From NCBI GenBank assembly GCA_958402075.1, contig CATXSD010000031.1, forward strand, positions 1 through 27,011: 27,011 bases of DNA, read 5' to 3'. The position numbers and the translations under genes are program-made. The first letter of the stretch is position 1; every line of letters begins with the position of its first letter. The DNA comes from Mediterranea massiliensis. GTDB taxonomy: Bacteria; Bacteroidota; Bacteroidia; Bacteroidales; Bacteroidaceae. The notes beneath the pieces are model-generated. The model saw only the letters and a program-made list of their open reading frames with translations. It ran no database searches and was not told where the DNA came from. Of the stretch, positions 24,012 to 27,011 are shown piece by piece.

Positions 24012-27011
24012 TTAGAAAGTTAATGTGATACCACCGGAAATCGTACGCATAGGAGCATAGAATGATGCTGTGGTAGAACCCGAAATACTCTGTCTGGGGT
24101 CCATACCCTTACGCTTCGACCACAAATAAACATTATCTGCAGCCATATAGACACGCAACTTTTCAACTCCAAACGTACGGCAAATATTGGCCGGCAGCGT
24201 ATAACCGACATTGATGTTCTGCAGGCTCAAATAAGAAGCACTTGTCAGAAAGCGGTCAGAAGCCTCGGCTGAATATTCATCTCCATACTGGAAGCGTGGA
24301 ATATTACTAGAAGTATTTTCGGCTGTCCATGCATCAAACATATCTTTATGTATGGCTTTTCCCTTATTCTGTGCAGTGGGAGAAGACATCATCATCGCAT
24401 AATCACTGTCATAGACCTGACCTCCAATCTGATATGCAAAATCTACAGAGAAATCAAAGCCCTTATAGCTTAATGATGTATTAAAACCTCCGTACACATC
24501 CGGTAATGCCGTTCCACACAAATAGAAATCGGCTTCCGAAGGATTAGTAACTGTCTCTTTTCCTATAACATTACCATTTTCATCTTTTACATTGCGATAA
24601 TACAGGGCTTCACCTTCTTCATTAACGCCAGCATACTTATAAGTATAGAATGTATATAAAGATTCACCTTCACCATAATATTTATTGCCGCTACTATATC
24701 CCTTTACTCCATCAACCTCCATCGTTTTGCGTTCCTCTGGCAGATACGTAATTTTATTCCGGTAGTGGGTCAAATTGAGGCCCAGATCCCATTGCAAATC
24801 TCTCGTTTTGAGAATAGTACCTTTGAATTCAGCCTCAAGTCCCAGATTACGCATATCACCCACATTGGCATAATATGAAGTGTAACCAAATGAAGGAGGC
24901 AACGGGAATGAGAATAACATATCTGTAGTCTTGCGGTTGAAGAATTCAATGGTACCAGTCAAACGTCTCTTGAAAAGTTCAAAATCAAAACCTACATTGA
25001 AATTGGCATTGGTTTCCCAAGTAATATCCTTGTTTCCTAAAGTATTGGGCACAGCAGCCGGATTTCCAGATGAATTTACTATATTATATGTATTGACGTA
25101 GCGGTAATCACCGATTTTGTCATTACCTTGTGAACCATAAGAAACCTTGAACTTCAGCATATCAACCCAATCTATATCGAACCACTCTTCATGAGATATA
25201 TTCCAAGCAGCGCTCGCCGACCAGAAATTACCCCAACGATTGTCCGGATGGAAACGGGAAGAAGCATCTCGACGATAAGAACCTGACAGGAAATATTTCT
25301 CTGCAAAATCATATTGTATACGACCAAAATAACCTTCTGTATTATAGTCTGTAACATAAGAATCAGAATTCCCGTTTGTAATGGCACCGGCTAATTCTAT
25401 ATTAGTGGGGTCAAACATATTTGATTTATTAGCCAATACATAATAGTATTTCTGCCTATAAGATTCATGCCCCAGCATAACATCCATGTTATGCTGTCCG
25501 AAGCTTCTTTTCCAGTTCAACAACTGTTGGAAGTTATAAGAAAAAACACGTGTATGATATTTATACAAGATACCATTTGAATTGGCATATTGTCCATAAT
25601 AAGGATTAGTTACCAGTGAAGTTCTGGTTTCGTCAACATACGCACTATTCGTTGACGTAAACTTGAAATCCTTCAAGAAACGCACTTCAAAGAAACCTGT
25701 AGCATTGATAGAGTTTCCCTCGTAATTGTTCGTATTCAATTGAGATTCGGCAATAGCATTTGAGCCGAAGAAAACGGGACGCCCCATGCCGGCATTTTCT
25801 CCTTGTCCAAAGTCATACCAAACAAAACCGTTGGAATCGTGCATGATATTTCCGTTCCCATCGCGCAAATACAACGGATAAATAGGAGCTACCTGAGTAG
25901 CAATAGCAAACACATTACCCGATGAGCCACTGCTACCATCTTCGTCCAAAGAATTCGCATCAAAATGCGTATAAGCCATGTTTGCACCGACCTTCAACCA
26001 CTCCTTAACCTGGTAATCAGCTTTCAGACGACCAGTAAGACGTTCATAATCAGAATTGGCTGTAATGCCGTCATTACTCAAATAGTTTACAGACGTATAA
26101 AATGAAGATTTGTCATTACCGGCTGTCACGCTTATATTGTATTCCTGACGGAGACTGGTGCGATATGTCTCGTCTATCCAGTTATCCGGTCTTACCAAGA
26201 ATTGCTGTCCACCCACTTCAACCAGGTTCCCTAAGGTTGCATTAGGATTCAACTTACCATTTTCGCCAATGAGATTTTCCCCATTAGGTACACTGTAAAC
26301 ATTATATCCCAATCCATAGTCATTATATGTTGTCAGGTTAGATGAAGCCCACTGATATGCAGTAGCAGCATCCATTCCCCGATACAAGGCGTAGCTGTTT
26401 AATGCTCCGTAATACATCTCATAATATTGTCCCGGATCTGTTATCATGTCATAGTCACGGGTAGCACGTGAATTGGCTCCCCATTTGGCATCGACAGTCA
26501 CTTTAGCCTGTCCGCTTCCTCCTTTCTTGGTCGTAATCATGATAACACCATTAGCACCACGTGCACCATACAAAGCATTGGAAGCTGCATCTTTCAATAC
26601 GGTCATGGATTCAATATCTTGCGATGAAAGATTATTCAAATCACCATCATAAGGCACACCATCCAAAATAATCAAAGGATCACTCTCTGCATTAATAGAA
26701 CTGATACCACGAATACGGATAGAAGGAGAGTTTGAGCCAGGCTGCCCAGAAGCATTATTAAGTTGTACACCCGACACCTTTCCATTCAACGCATTCGCTA
26801 CGTTACTATTCTGTATTTTTCCTATTTCTTCGGAGGAAACAACACTTGCAGATCCAGTAAACGAAGAACGTTTGGCCGTTCCATAAGCTGTAACAACAAC
26901 TTCATCCAAGAGTTCCGTATTCGCTTTCATCATTACTTTAAGATTAGGGCGAATAGTTACTTTTTGCTCTTCCATACCGATGTACGAAATCACCAAAGTC
27001 TTCGCGGAACT
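24012..27011 (-). CDS. SusC/RagA family TonB-dependent outer-membrane transporter, N-terminus cut by window edge
   Basis: About 999 residues are present; the frame runs off the right edge, so the signal peptide and most of the N-terminal carboxypeptidase-regulatory-like domain are missing. The first visible residues, TLVISYIGMEEQKV, are the end of that domain. Next come the linker LLDEVVVTAYGTAKRSSFTG and the plug domain (ANALNGKVSGVQLNNASGQPG, IRIRGISSINAESDPLIILDGVPY, ALYGARGANGVIMITTKKG), with the strongly conserved SusC motifs. The rest is a 22-strand barrel ending in phenylalanine (ISGGITLTF), the usual outer-membrane barrel signature. It imports the ligand held by the partner SusD, powered by TonB-ExbBD. 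No anti-sigma or hybrid two-component regulator is visible; one may lie beyond the window. Confidence 0.96.
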   Translation of the reverse strand, partial: SSAKTLVISYIGMEEQKVTIRPNLKVMMKANTELLDEVVVTAYGTAKRSSFTGSASVVSSEEIGKIQNSNVANALNGKVSGVQLNNASGQPGSNSPSIRIRGISSINAESDPLIILDGVPYDGDLNNLSSQDIESMTVLKDAASNALYGARGANGVIMITTKKGGSGQAKVTVDAKWGANSRATRDYDMITDPGQYYEMYYGALNSYALYRGMDAATAYQWASSNLTTYNDYGLGYNVYSVPNGENLIGENGKLNPNATLGNLVEVGGQQFLVRPDNWIDETYRTSLRQEYNISVTAGNDKSSFYTSVNYLSNDGITANSDYERLTGRLKADYQVKEWLKVGANMAYTHFDANSLDEDGSSGSSGNVFAIATQVAPIYPLYLRDGNGNIMHDSNGFVWYDFGQGENAGMGRPVFFGSNAIAESQLNTNNYEGNSINATGFFEVRFLKDFKFTSTNSAYVDETRTSLVTNPYYGQYANSNGILYKYHTRVFSYNFQQLLNWKRSFGQHNMDVMLGHESYRQKYYYVLANKSNMFDPTNIELAGAITNGNSDSYVTDYNTEGYFGRIQYDFAEKYFLSGSYRRDASSRFHPDNRWGNFWSASAAWNISHEEWFDIDWVDMLKFKVSYGSQGNDKIGDYRYVNTYNIVNSSGNPAAVPNTLGNKDITWETNANFNVGFDFELFKRRLTGTIEFFNRKTTDMLFSFPLPPSFGYTSYYANVGDMRNLGLEAEFKGTILKTRDLQWDLGLNLTHYRNKITYLPEERKTMEVDGVKGYSSGNKYYGEGESLYTFYTYKYAGVNEEGEALYYRNVKDENGNVIGKETVTNPSEADFYLCGTALPDVYGGFNTSLSYKGFDFSVDFAYQIGGQVYDSDYAMMMSSPTAQNKGKAIHKDMFDAWTAENTSSNIPRFQYGDEYSAEASDRFLTSASYLSLQNINVGYTLPANICRTFGVEKLRVYMAADNVYLWSKRKGMDPRQSISGSTTASFYAPMRTISGGITLTF

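Overview
The window is a piece of a Bacteroidales chromosome, most like the Bacteroides/Parabacteroides group. The evidence is a SusC/SusD pair, lipoprotein and periplasmic glycoside hydrolases, several start regions with the Bacteroidetes promoter element TAnnTTTG, and almost no Shine-Dalgarno sequences. I do not name a species. Coding density is high. Most of the window is GC-rich for this order, with two AT-richer stretches: the MntA/HepT pair and the SusC/SusD pair.

Layout. 1-249: C-terminus of a P1B (copper-type) ATPase. 253-2679 (-): secreted GH2 glycosidase. 2913-5398 (+): housekeeping genes for UMP kinase (pyrH), ribosome recycling factor (frr) and the ribosome-assembly GTPase RsgA. 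5521-11072 (+): a complete tripartite RND efflux operon (adaptor, inner-membrane pump, TolC-like channel). 11200-15921 (+): GH127 lipoprotein followed closely by an S9 serine peptidase. 16262-17899 (-): class I 4Fe-4S fumarase. 18056-18751 (+): MntA antitoxin and a frameshifted HepT toxin. 18774-20765 (-): DUF4954 beta-helix protein of unknown function. 20898-22166 (-): HflX GTPase. 22385-27011 (-): SusD lipoprotein and SusC transporter, the latter cut by the window edge.

The most unusual content lies between genes. Two gaps between co-directional genes (frr-rsgA and adaptor-pump) are filled almost exactly by arrays with a 7-base period. Each has four forward heptads starting one or two bases after the upstream stop, a 21-25 base spacer, and then seven or eight heptads in the opposite orientation ending one to three bases before the next ATG. 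Two other gaps (after pyrH and after the S9 peptidase) carry tandem palindromes of the form GGRAA...TTYCC with a period near 22 bases. These look like two distinct families of structured intergenic repeat and are the best candidates here for something undescribed.

Functionally the window mixes core translation and nucleotide genes (pyrH, frr, rsgA, hflX), central metabolism (fumarase), envelope export (RND, P-type ATPase), glycan capture and breakdown (SusCD, GH2, GH127) and a decayed toxin-antitoxin module. I saw no tRNA, rRNA, CRISPR array, transposase or phage gene.
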